Assembly (NCBI GenBank): GCA_017882205.1
Contig: JADGPY010000376.1
Location: forward strand, 1-7,574
Length of the DNA stretch: 7,574 nt
Direction of reading: 5' to 3'
From: Chitinophagaceae bacterium
GTDB lineage: Bacteria; Bacteroidota; Bacteroidia; Chitinophagales; Chitinophagaceae
How positions within the stretch are numbered: the stretch's first letter is position 1; the number at the start of each line of letters is the position of its first letter. The notes under the pieces were generated by a model. The model did not search any database and was not told where the DNA came from. It worked only from the letters and a program-made list of their open reading frames with translations. The translations under genes and the position numbers were made by a program. Positions 1-5,715 of this stretch are shown one piece after another.

Positions 1-785
1 GATTTTCATTTGCCATACTCATCGTTGCAACCATCCTTGTTGAAAAAAATACGCTGGCTATTATACTGACTTCTATTGCAGGATTGGCAATTTATATTTT
101 AAAGCGATCAATCAGGCGGGATAAATCTATTTTAATAGTCATTGTAGGCTTATGGCTTTTGGCTGTAAGTGTACAACGATTTGCTGTGCCCTATATTTTC
201 AGGCATGTGCTGCACCCCTACCAGGTGGAAAGGATCATGAATACTTTTGGGGTAGATTATGTTCCTGAAAGTAAAGTAGCCGCACAGCAATTGGATGAAC
301 AGATGCAAAGAGAAGAGCTCTCTGCAAAAAAGCAAAAAAAAGAAAAAGAAAATTATAATGTAAAACAATCAAAAATAGCAATAGGGTCTGGAGGTATGTG
401 GGGTAAAGGATTTTTGAAGGGCACTCAGACGCAGGGAGACTTTGTACCAGAGCAGCATACGGATTTCATATTTACTTCAGTGGGTGAAAATTTTGGTTTC
501 TGGGGAAGTGCTTTACTGGTCATTATCTATTTGCTATTTATTTTAAGGATCGTTTTTGTTGCCGAACGTCAGCGAAGTGTCTTTAGCAGGGTATATGCTT
601 ATAGCGTTGCAGCGATCATTTTCTACCATGTTACCATCAATATTTGTATGACGATCGGCCTGGCCCCTGTGATCGGTATCACGTTGCCATTACTGAGTTA
701 TGGAGGTTCCTCTTTATTAACTTTTACAATATTAATTTTCATTTTAATAAGATTGGATGCGGACAGGCAAATGGTTTTGAGGTAG
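1..785 (+). CDS. rodA: RodA, SEDS-family peptidoglycan glycosyltransferase (3' part, 5' end outside window)
   Basis: RodA is the inner-membrane SEDS glycosyltransferase that polymerises peptidoglycan from lipid II with its partner class B PBP during cell elongation. The frame is open from base 3 to the TAG at 783-785, giving 260 visible residues; by comparison with family length roughly 150-160 N-terminal residues lie outside the window. A TTG at 84 could be mistaken for a start, but the translation upstream of it (starting FSFAILIVATILVEKNT) is typical hydrophobic RodA sequence, so it is internal. Diagnostic SEDS motifs are present: QSKIAIGSGG followed by GKGFLKGTQTQ and FVPEQHTDFIFTSVGENFGF, then a C-terminal GLAPVIGITLPLLSYGGSS. 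Several hydrophobic segments flank these. Just before QSKIAIGSGG there is a lysine/glutamate-rich insert (about bases 258-365), roughly 25 residues longer than the same loop in E. coli RodA as I recall it. The gene precedes a hydrolase on the same strand. Identification is firm. Confidence 0.95.
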   Translation, partial: FSFAILIVATILVEKNTLAIILTSIAGLAIYILKRSIRRDKSILIVIVGLWLLAVSVQRFAVPYIFRHVLHPYQVERIMNTFGVDYVPESKVAAQQLDEQMQREELSAKKQKKEKENYNVKQSKIAIGSGGMWGKGFLKGTQTQGDFVPEQHTDFIFTSVGENFGFWGSALLVIIYLLFILRIVFVAERQRSVFSRVYAYSVAAIIFYHVTINICMTIGLAPVIGITLPLLSYGGSSLLTFTILIFILIRLDADRQMVLR

Positions 786-800
786 GTATCAGGTATCAGG
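785..800 (+). repeat. Two tandem heptamers GGTATCA at the rodA stop codon
   Basis: GGTATCA occurs at 785-791 and again at 792-798, followed by GG. The first copy begins on the last base of the rodA stop codon. It sits in the 51-base spacer before the downstream hydrolase gene. Similar 7-base intergenic repeats are, from memory, common in Bacteroidota genomes; no function is assigned. Confidence 0.6.
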
Positions 801-836
801 AGATTGAATTTTTTTACGAAGAAACAAATAATAATT

Positions 837-1580
837 ATGCAGATAATACCATTAAGTGAAGGCGCATTTACCATTAATAAAACAAAAAAATTTGTCCCCT
901 TTGATCTGCAGGCAGATGTTCTACAACAAAGGCCAGCAGGCAGCTTGCTGGTAGAGATACAACCATTTCTGATTATCACTTCTAAAGATATTTTGTTGTT
1001 GGATACTGGACTTGGGTTTATGGAACAAGATGGAATTCTACAGATTCATAAAAATTTATCTCAACATGGAATCAGTGCGTCTGATGTCACAAAAGTATTA
1101 ATGACCCACCTGCATAAAGATCATGCAGGGGGAATGTCTATCCGTGAAAAAGAAGGTCGCGCTGGAACAATAAGCTTTGAAAATGCAATATATTATATCA
1201 ACCGGCAGGAGTTTGAATTTGCCTTTGAAAAAGGTACTCCTTCATACCATATCGAAGATTTTAGATTGTTGAAAAATAGTGACCAGCTTCATTTAATAGA
1301 AGGTAATGGTGTGATCGATGATTATATAAAATATGAGGTCACAGGTGCACATAGTCCGTTTCACCAGGTTTTTTGGATTATAGAAGATGGATATAAAATC
1401 TTTTTTGGTGGAGATGTCGCTCCACAACTACAACAAATGAAAAGTCGCTTTAAGGCCAAGTATGATTTTGATGGAAATAAAAGTATGGAACTAAGACAAC
1501 ATTGGTGGCAACAAGGACAATTAGAAAAATGGACATTCCTTTTTTATCATGATATAAGAAGCCCTATGGTGGAATTTTAG
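837..1580 (+). CDS. Metallo-beta-lactamase-fold metal-dependent hydrolase
   Basis: This 247-residue protein carries the full di-metal ligand set of the metallo-beta-lactamase superfamily. HxHxDH is at residues 91-96 (THLHKDHAGG), a further His at 172 in GAHSPFHQ, Asp193 in FFGGDVAP, and a C-terminal His238 in FYHDIRSP. Asp56 in the LLLDTGLG strand is also typical. No signal peptide or membrane segment is visible, so it is probably cytoplasmic. Length and ligand spacing resemble AiiA-type lactonases and related small MBL hydrolases, but the substrate cannot be read from sequence; glyoxalase-like or other esterase activity is equally possible. I chose the ATG at 837. An in-frame TTG at 804 would add 11 residues (MNFFTKKQIII), but the AGGAG before it is only about one base from the TTG, too close to act as a ribosome site, and the family fold starts near the chosen Met. 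It follows rodA by 51 bases on the same strand and is probably co-transcribed. The last codons are part of a 16-base direct repeat. Confidence 0.87.
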   Translation: MQIIPLSEGAFTINKTKKFVPFDLQADVLQQRPAGSLLVEIQPFLIITSKDILLLDTGLGFMEQDGILQIHKNLSQHGISASDVTKVLMTHLHKDHAGGMSIREKEGRAGTISFENAIYYINRQEFEFAFEKGTPSYHIEDFRLLKNSDQLHLIEGNGVIDDYIKYEVTGAHSPFHQVFWIIEDGYKIFFGGDVAPQLQQMKSRFKAKYDFDGNKSMELRQHWWQQGQLEKWTFLFYHDIRSPMVEF

Positions 1581-1628
1581 AATGATGCCAAAGGGATCAA
1601 AGATTGGTAGCTTATGGTGGAATTTTAG
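1565..1628 (+). repeat. 16-base perfect direct repeat spanning the hydrolase stop codon
   Basis: TATGGTGGAATTTTAG occurs at 1565-1580, where it encodes the end of the hydrolase (MVEF-stop), and again at 1613-1628. The offset is 48 bases, so the second copy is in the same frame and also reads MVEF-stop. Between the copies the frame reads NDAKGIKDW and then a TAG at 1608-1610. The rest of the 48-base units do not match each other, so this is a short duplicated end rather than a tandem repeat of the whole unit. Confidence 0.85.
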
Positions 1629-1635
1629 CCTATAT

Positions 1636-1668
1636 AAAAAAATAGGCCTGCCCTAAAAAGGGCCGGCC
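1636..1668 (-). terminator. Intrinsic terminator of the minus-strand sigma-factor operon
   Basis: A GC-rich inverted repeat pairs 1645-1654 (GGCCTGCCCT) with 1659-1668 (AGGGCCGGCC): nine of ten pairs match (the T1649/C1664 position is mismatched) around an AAAA loop at 1655-1658. Read on the minus strand the stem is followed directly by TATTTTTTTATATA (complement of 1631-1644), the classic U-rich tail. On the plus strand it is followed by GTTGCTAACC, which is not U-rich. It should therefore mainly stop transcription coming from the genes at 1768-3412, although the stem may also protect or slow plus-strand transcripts from the hydrolase. Confidence 0.75.
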
Positions 1669-1767
1669 GTTGCTAACCTATGAAAAACACCTAATTACAA
1701 AAATAGGAGAAATTTTATTCAAATCAAGTTTTCCTTTGATTTTCGTAATAAAAACTTATACAAGGGA

Positions 1768-2175
1768 TTATAGACCTCCGCGATTTAGTTGTCGCTGCTG
1801 ATTTTGTGGATTCCTAAGCTTTCGTAATAATGCGCCCCGGAAATCCTTTTCGGCTGTAAATAGTTTATTCATTTTTTCTTGTCCAATTACAAGGACAAAT
1901 TCAGACCGATATCGTTTTCTAAGATTTAATACTTTTTCTTCATTATCAATCACATCCCCACCTTTATTTGCCAAAATTAGCTGCCTTAGATCATTTTCAT
2001 ACCTTTGATATACTGGCCAGAATCTCTGAGCTTCATCACTTGAGAGCTCGAGCCTTTGGGTAATAAATGCAATTTTTAGAGCTTGGATTCTTTCTCCTTT
2101 TTTACCATTGTCTGGCTGAGCTATAGCAAATGAGGCAGAATATGTTACCAATATGACGAGAAAAAAAATCTTCAT
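1768..2175 (-). CDS. Small exported helical protein, Spy/CpxP-like ('sensor of ECF-type sigma factor' type)
   Basis: This 135-residue protein starts with a clear Sec signal peptide: MK, a hydrophobic core (IFFLVILV) and an AIA-Q cleavage site near residue 19/20. The mature part is predicted almost wholly helical and charged. A segment at about 38-64 (FITQRLELSSDEAQRFWPVY plus YENDLRQL) resembles the LTxxEA..FWPVY helix of small Bacteroidota periplasmic proteins that annotation pipelines label Spy/CpxP-like or sensor of ECF-type sigma factor. The C-terminus is Arg/Gln/Asn-rich (RNPQNQQRQLNRGG). It is the last gene of a three-gene set, 12 bases after the membrane protein gene and ahead of the terminator at 1636-1668. 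By context it may sense or buffer envelope damage for the sigma factor, but this is inference. There is no cysteine or visible metal motif to suggest a ligand. Confidence 0.72.
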   Translation of the reverse strand: MKIFFLVILVTYSASFAIAQPDNGKKGERIQALKIAFITQRLELSSDEAQRFWPVYQRYENDLRQLILANKGGDVIDNEEKVLNLRKRYRSEFVLVIGQEKMNKLFTAEKDFRGALLRKLRNPQNQQRQLNRGGL

Positions 2176-2187
2176 TTGTTGTATCTT

Positions 2188-2829
2188 CTATTTTTGAGGT
2201 TTTGTATTAGGGCTCTCCTGTGAGTCTGGAATATTTTCATTAGTTAAGAGATCCTGTTGATCAGGTAATTGTTTTTCATCAATATTATTAGTCAGGGCTT
2301 CATTGTCAGATGCATTGCTATTTGTCTCAAGATATTTAATTATTTCCTCATCAGATAATTTTGAAATCCCCTCATTAATTTGTTGCTCATTACTATATTG
2401 GCCACCTGGCTGACCTGGCTCAGTGTTTGGATAAGGACTTTGATTGTTGTATACCATCAATGCACTTATAGCAATAACTCCGGTCATCACAGCAGCCCGA
2501 GCGTATTGCCACATGGAACTTCTTCTATTCATCCGGATTACGGCAGCATCCTGTGGTTTTATTTTGATCACAACCTCTTCTGGCAGTTCGTCGAAATAAC
2601 CTGGAGGGATGTTGAATACATTTTCATGCTGAACTGTATAAAGCATAGTCGAAATAGACCGTAACTCTTCAGAAGCAGAAAGATTTGAATTTCTAACCTT
2701 AAGTAAAATTTTGTCAGATAGGGTTTTGAAGTAGCCTTCCGGAACTGAAAAAACATTGGTTTTCTCAATCCCCCCCAGCAATGAACCTATAGCTTTAAGT
2801 TCATTTAATATTTCATTTGAGGTTTTCAT
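2188..2829 (-). CDS. One-pass membrane protein with tandem NVFxVPxGYF repeats, candidate anti-sigma factor
   Basis: This 213-residue protein has three visible parts. Residues 10-46 and 55-91 are two degenerate copies of one unit: about 13 of 37 aligned positions are identical, including ELxxI at the start and the core N-V-F-x-[VI]-P-x-G-Y-F (25-34 and 70-79), and each ends in a short hydrophobic/lysine strand. A single hydrophobic helix follows at about 111-127 (AVMTGVIAISALMVY), preceded by arginines (NRR at 101-103), which suggests that the N-terminus is cytoplasmic. The remainder is a low-complexity acidic, Asn/Gln/Pro-rich tail with one helical motif, SKLSDEEIIKYLE (156-168). The gene lies 31 bases after an ECF sigma gene. 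That position and topology fit an anti-sigma factor, but no ZAS zinc motif or FecR domain is present, so the role is inferred from context only. The coding frame is well supported by composition and gene spacing. Confidence 0.72.
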   Translation of the reverse strand: MKTSNEILNELKAIGSLLGGIEKTNVFSVPEGYFKTLSDKILLKVRNSNLSASEELRSISTMLYTVQHENVFNIPPGYFDELPEEVVIKIKPQDAAVIRMNRRSSMWQYARAAVMTGVIAISALMVYNNQSPYPNTEPGQPGGQYSNEQQINEGISKLSDEEIIKYLETNSNASDNEALTNNIDEKQLPDQQDLLTNENIPDSQESPNTKPQK

Positions 2830-2860
2830 TGATAATAAGACCTGGAATAGGCATGAAAGT

Positions 2861-3412
2861 TTAATGATTTAATATAAAATCCTCTATTTTCTTAACTGCA
2901 TGGTGATAGCTTGCTTTAAGTGCTCCCTCGCTGGTTTCCAATACTTTACTCATCTCTTCATAGGGCATTTCATCGTAATACCTCAAATTAAATACTAGTC
3001 GTTGTTTTTCCGGTAGCCGCTGAATTCCCAATTGGAGTTTCCATTCCAATTTATTAGCATCAAAACCACTTTCCGACTTAAGTTTATTACTCAGGCCATT
3101 TTCTACATCACTAAGCGAGATGGAGGCTCTTTTCTTTTGTTGCTCCAAAAAAGTCAGGCATTCGTTGGTTGCAACACGATAAAGCCATGTATAAAGCTGG
3201 CTATCCTCCCTAAAATTTTCCAGGGCATTCCAAACCTTTATAAACATATTTTGAAGTACATCATTTGCATCCTCATGATCCACCACCATTCTGCGGATAT
3301 GCCAATATAATTTTTCCTGGTATTTTTTAAGAATTTCGGTAAACCCCTTTTCTTTTGTTTTGGTGTTTTTGAAAAGAAACAACAGTTCTTTATCATCCGG
3401 GGTTACAGCCAT
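2861..3412 (-). CDS. ECF-family RNA polymerase sigma factor
   Basis: This 183-residue protein has the two-domain layout of group 4 (ECF) sigma factors. Sigma region 2 spans about 24-92, with the -10 recognition and core-binding helix DHEDANDVLQNMFIKVWNAL followed by FREDSQLYTWLYRVATNECL. A short linker follows (93-123), then region 4 at about 124-180, with LPEKQRLVFNLRYYDEMPYE and a helix-turn-helix (YEEMSKVLETSEGALKASYHHAVKKI). Length is normal and no extra C-terminal domain is attached. It is the first gene of the set sigma / membrane protein / exported protein. It starts 80 bases after the transketolase stop, and no convincing terminator or consensus promoter is visible in that gap, so some read-through is possible. 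Its target promoters are unknown; autoregulation is usual for the family but cannot be shown here. Confidence 0.93.
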   Translation of the reverse strand: MAVTPDDKELLFLFKNTKTKEKGFTEILKKYQEKLYWHIRRMVVDHEDANDVLQNMFIKVWNALENFREDSQLYTWLYRVATNECLTFLEQQKKRASISLSDVENGLSNKLKSESGFDANKLEWKLQLGIQRLPEKQRLVFNLRYYDEMPYEEMSKVLETSEGALKASYHHAVKKIEDFILNH

Positions 3413-3492
3413 ACGTTTAATTAACTCAGAGGTAAAAATAAAAAATCCAATTGTAAGATGGGTTTTAATCTAAGAGGTTTATTATACTAATA

Positions 3493-4455
3493 TTAAACAT
3501 TCTTCCTGGCAAGAACTTTTTCTGCAGCGGTAACGATATCAGGTATATCAAGCCCGTACTTTTTTAGCAGCTCTTTTGGAGGCCCACTTTCCCCAAAAGT
3601 ATCCTTCGTTCCAATATATTCAATAGGTATTGGAAAATTTTTTGCAGCTACCTGTGCAATACTATCACCTAATCCACCGATAATATTATGTTCTTCCGCA
3701 GTTACCGCACACCTGGTTTTTTTAATTGATTTCAATATGGCCTCAACATCAAGTGGCTTAATGGTATGAATATTTATTACTTCAACACTAATTCCTTTTT
3801 CTTCCAACAACTTGCCTGCTTCAATAGCAATCCATACAAGGTGGCCACAAGCAAATATGCTTATGTCATTCCCTTCAGAAAACACTTGTGCCTTCCCGAT
3901 CTGAAAGGTGGGGTTCTCCTCGGTGAAGTTTGGCCATTTAGGTCTTCCAAACCTGAGATATACAGGACCTACATAATCTGCGATGGCCAGGGTAGCTGCT
4001 TTCGTCTGATTAAAATCACATGGCACTATAACTGTCATGCCAGGTAACATCTTCATCATGCCAATATCTTCCAATATCTGGTGTGTAGCACCATCTTCAC
4101 CCAGGGTCAAGCCTGCATGAGATGCGCAGATTTTTACATTTTTATTACTGTATGCTATTGATTGCCGGATCTGGTCATAAACACGACCTGTAGAAAAATT
4201 TGCAAAGGTAGTAGTGAATGGGATCTTTCCTCCAATCGTTAAGCCTGCAGCAATACCCATCATATTTGCTTCACCAATCCCGCATTGAACAAATCTATCC
4301 GGGAAATCTTTTATGAACGGATGAAGTTTCATAGATCCAGCAAGGTCTGCAGTTAAAGCCACCACATTGGGATTATTCTTTCCTAACTCATAAATACCCT
4401 CACCAAAGCCCTGGCGGGTTTCTTTTTCATTTTGCGGCTGAATGTCTTTTAACAT
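3493..4455 (-). CDS. Transketolase, C-terminal subunit (pyrimidine-binding plus C-terminal domains)
   Basis: This 320-residue protein corresponds to the second half of a transketolase, which moves two-carbon ketol units in the non-oxidative pentose phosphate pathway. The pyrimidine-binding domain covers about 12-180. It contains FVQCGIGEANMMGIAAGL with the conserved Glu62 that activates the aminopyrimidine ring of TPP, and SHAGLTLGEDGATHQ (112-125). The C-terminal transketolase domain covers about 190-315, including EEHNIIGGLG (254-263). The TPP-diphosphate/Mg-binding domain (GDG...N motif, about 280 residues) is missing, and the protein begins cleanly with its own ATG, so it is the beta subunit of a split enzyme rather than a fragment. 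The partner gene is not adjacent: galE lies upstream. A related DXS-like or other two-subunit TPP enzyme is possible but less likely given the close match to transketolase motifs. Confidence 0.9.
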   Translation of the reverse strand: MLKDIQPQNEKETRQGFGEGIYELGKNNPNVVALTADLAGSMKLHPFIKDFPDRFVQCGIGEANMMGIAAGLTIGGKIPFTTTFANFSTGRVYDQIRQSIAYSNKNVKICASHAGLTLGEDGATHQILEDIGMMKMLPGMTVIVPCDFNQTKAATLAIADYVGPVYLRFGRPKWPNFTEENPTFQIGKAQVFSEGNDISIFACGHLVWIAIEAGKLLEEKGISVEVINIHTIKPLDVEAILKSIKKTRCAVTAEEHNIIGGLGDSIAQVAAKNFPIPIEYIGTKDTFGESGPPKELLKKYGLDIPDIVTAAEKVLARKNV

Positions 4456-4524
4456 GAGGAATATTGATATAAGTAAGTGAATGGTATCGCCTGGATCTAT
4501 TATAGATTAATACATTTTATTATG

Positions 4525-4557
4525 CAAATTAATCATTCCTTTTGAAGTGTTCGAAAA
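4525..4557 (-). promoter_or_regulatory. Possible Bacteroidota-type promoter for the transketolase gene
   Basis: On the minus strand, TTAATTTG (complement of 4525-4532) matches the Bacteroidota -7 consensus TAnnTTTG except at one base. It is preceded by 19 bases and then a TTTTCG (complement of 4552-4557) that only loosely resembles the -33 TTTG. It would give a leader of roughly 60-65 bases. The match is imperfect and the region is AT-rich, so chance occurrence is likely enough to keep confidence low. Confidence 0.22.
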
Positions 4558-4583
4558 TGGAGATATAGCAAATTACGAGATGC

Positions 4584-5639
4584 TTAGTTCATTTGAAAAT
4601 TCGGATTATTATGCAAGATTTCATCATCTTTCAATTTTAACTCCCACTTCCATGCAGAGGCCATCATATCCTCTAAAGTAAAGCTTGGGTTCCAGCCAAG
4701 TTCTTTCTTTGCCAGGGCATTGTCTGCATATACAGCTACCACATCCCCCGGCCTTCTGGGGGCAATGACATAGTTCAATTTTACCCGACTTACTTTTTCA
4801 AATGCATGAATGGCTTCCAGTACTGTGACCCCATTGCCGGTCCCAAGATTAAACACTTCACATCTCTTATTGTTTTTTTGGTCCAGCAGGTATTGAAGGG
4901 CCAAAGTGTGGGCGTGGGCAATATCACATACATGAATATAATCGCGCACACAAGATCCATCCCTTGTAGGATAATCGTTTCCATATACTTTCAATTGCGG
5001 CAATTTACCAATGGCAGTTTGTGTAATGGCAGGCACCAGGTTCTCTGGTTTACCTAATGGAATCTCACCGATCATAGAAGATGGATGTGCTCCAACGGGA
5101 TTAAAATACCTAAGTAATATACTTTGTGTAAACGCTCCTTTAGTAACATCACTAACGATCTGTTCTCCCATTTGCTTAGTAGAACCATAGGGGGATTCAG
5201 CAGGCTTGGTTGGTGTAGTTTCGGTTACAGGTATTTGATCAGGATTTCCATACACCGTGCAAGAGGATGAAAAAATGAAATAAGGAACCTCAAATTCTTT
5301 TACACATTTTAAAATATTGATTAAGGAGATGAGGTTGTTCTCAAAATATAATAATGGCTCTTTCACTGATTCACCTACTGCTTTATAAGCAGCAAAATGA
5401 ATGATCCCTTCTATTTCAGGGTTCTCCTGGAAAATCGCATGTGTATCGTCAAAAATGCACAGGTCAACTTTATAATTCTTTACCTGCTTATCCGTAAGTT
5501 TCCTGATCCCTTCAAGAAGTACTGGTGTGGATCTGGAATTATTATCAACACATATAGGCTCAAAGCCATTCTCAATAAGATCTAAAATTGTATGCGCCCC
5601 AATATAGCCACAACCACCTGTTACTAATATCTTCTTCAT
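4584..5639 (-). CDS. galE: UDP-glucose 4-epimerase
   Basis: GalE interconverts UDP-glucose and UDP-galactose for galactose use and for supplying UDP-galactose to surface polysaccharides. The 351-residue length is slightly above the usual 338-345. It is an extended short-chain dehydrogenase. The NAD-binding Rossmann motif GGCGYIG is at 8-14, VDNNSRS at 31-37, and HFAAYKAVGESV at 81-92. The catalytic Ser lies in FSSSCTVYG (123-131), and Tyr151 and Lys155 in SPYGSTK. The substrate-side sequence RYFNPVGAHPSSMIGE (177-192) is characteristic of GalE, as is RDGSCVRDYIHV (226-237). The acidic C-terminal tail (KDDEILHNNPNFQM) is an unremarkable extension. The gene follows pit by 76 bases, which contain a hairpin, and precedes the transketolase gene by 128 bases. 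Functional linkage to either neighbour is doubtful. Confidence 0.95.
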   Translation of the reverse strand: MKKILVTGGCGYIGAHTILDLIENGFEPICVDNNSRSTPVLLEGIRKLTDKQVKNYKVDLCIFDDTHAIFQENPEIEGIIHFAAYKAVGESVKEPLLYFENNLISLINILKCVKEFEVPYFIFSSSCTVYGNPDQIPVTETTPTKPAESPYGSTKQMGEQIVSDVTKGAFTQSILLRYFNPVGAHPSSMIGEIPLGKPENLVPAITQTAIGKLPQLKVYGNDYPTRDGSCVRDYIHVCDIAHAHTLALQYLLDQKNNKRCEVFNLGTGNGVTVLEAIHAFEKVSRVKLNYVIAPRRPGDVVAVYADNALAKKELGWNPSFTLEDMMASAWKWELKLKDDEILHNNPNFQMN

Positions 5640-5689
5640 GATGCAAAGAAAGAAAAAAACGGTGATTAGTGAAAGCTTTCCTCAGTGTT

Positions 5690-5711
5690 CTTTGTGGAGT
5701 ATTCCACAAAG
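5690..5711 (-). terminator. Perfect 9-bp hairpin just after the pit stop codon, possible terminator or mRNA end-stabiliser
   Basis: CTTTGTGGA (5690-5698) and TCCACAAAG (5703-5711) are exact inverted repeats around a four-base loop. On the minus strand the stem starts four bases after the pit TAG stop. It is followed by AACACTGAGGAAAGC, not by an immediate U-tract; the nearest T-run (complement of about 5653-5659) is 30 bases further, just before galE. It therefore does not fit a standard intrinsic terminator closely. It may be an attenuator, a processing or stability hairpin, or an imperfect terminator. Confidence 0.45.
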
Positions 5712-5715
5712 TGGT

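Noticed and set aside
150..368. Minus-strand open frame of 72 codons beginning with a phenylalanine run
   Set aside because: It is the antisense of the A-rich insert in rodA; the poly-Phe start is just the A-runs read backwards, and no family features are visible.
644..859. Plus-strand open frame of 71 codons overlapping the end of rodA and the start of the hydrolase
   Set aside because: It is out of frame with two firm genes and has no family features.
698..979. Minus-strand open frame of 93 codons across the rodA/hydrolase junction
   Set aside because: It overlaps both well-supported plus-strand genes on the opposite strand and shows no recognisable motif.
1721..1742. AT-rich inverted repeat AAATCAA / TTGATTT near the hydrolase-side intergenic region
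   Set aside because: The stem is only seven A/T-rich pairs with an eight-base loop and no U-tract; the GC-rich hairpin nearby explains termination better.
3427..3451. Possible promoter for the sigma operon: TACCTCTG on the minus strand with an upstream TTG
   Set aside because: The spacing between the two elements is only 13 bases instead of about 19-21 and the -7 element has a mismatch.
3766..4047. Plus-strand open frame inside the transketolase gene
   Set aside because: It is antisense to a well-conserved coding region and the translation has no coherent motif.
4062..4080. Near-tandem CCAATATCT copies inside the transketolase gene
   Set aside because: They fall within conserved coding sequence and are explained by codon use (the ILEDIG region).
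4495..4507. Small inverted repeat ATCTAT-T-ATAGAT in the transketolase leader
   Set aside because: Six A/T-rich pairs around one base are expected by chance in this composition and cannot form a hairpin with a one-base loop.
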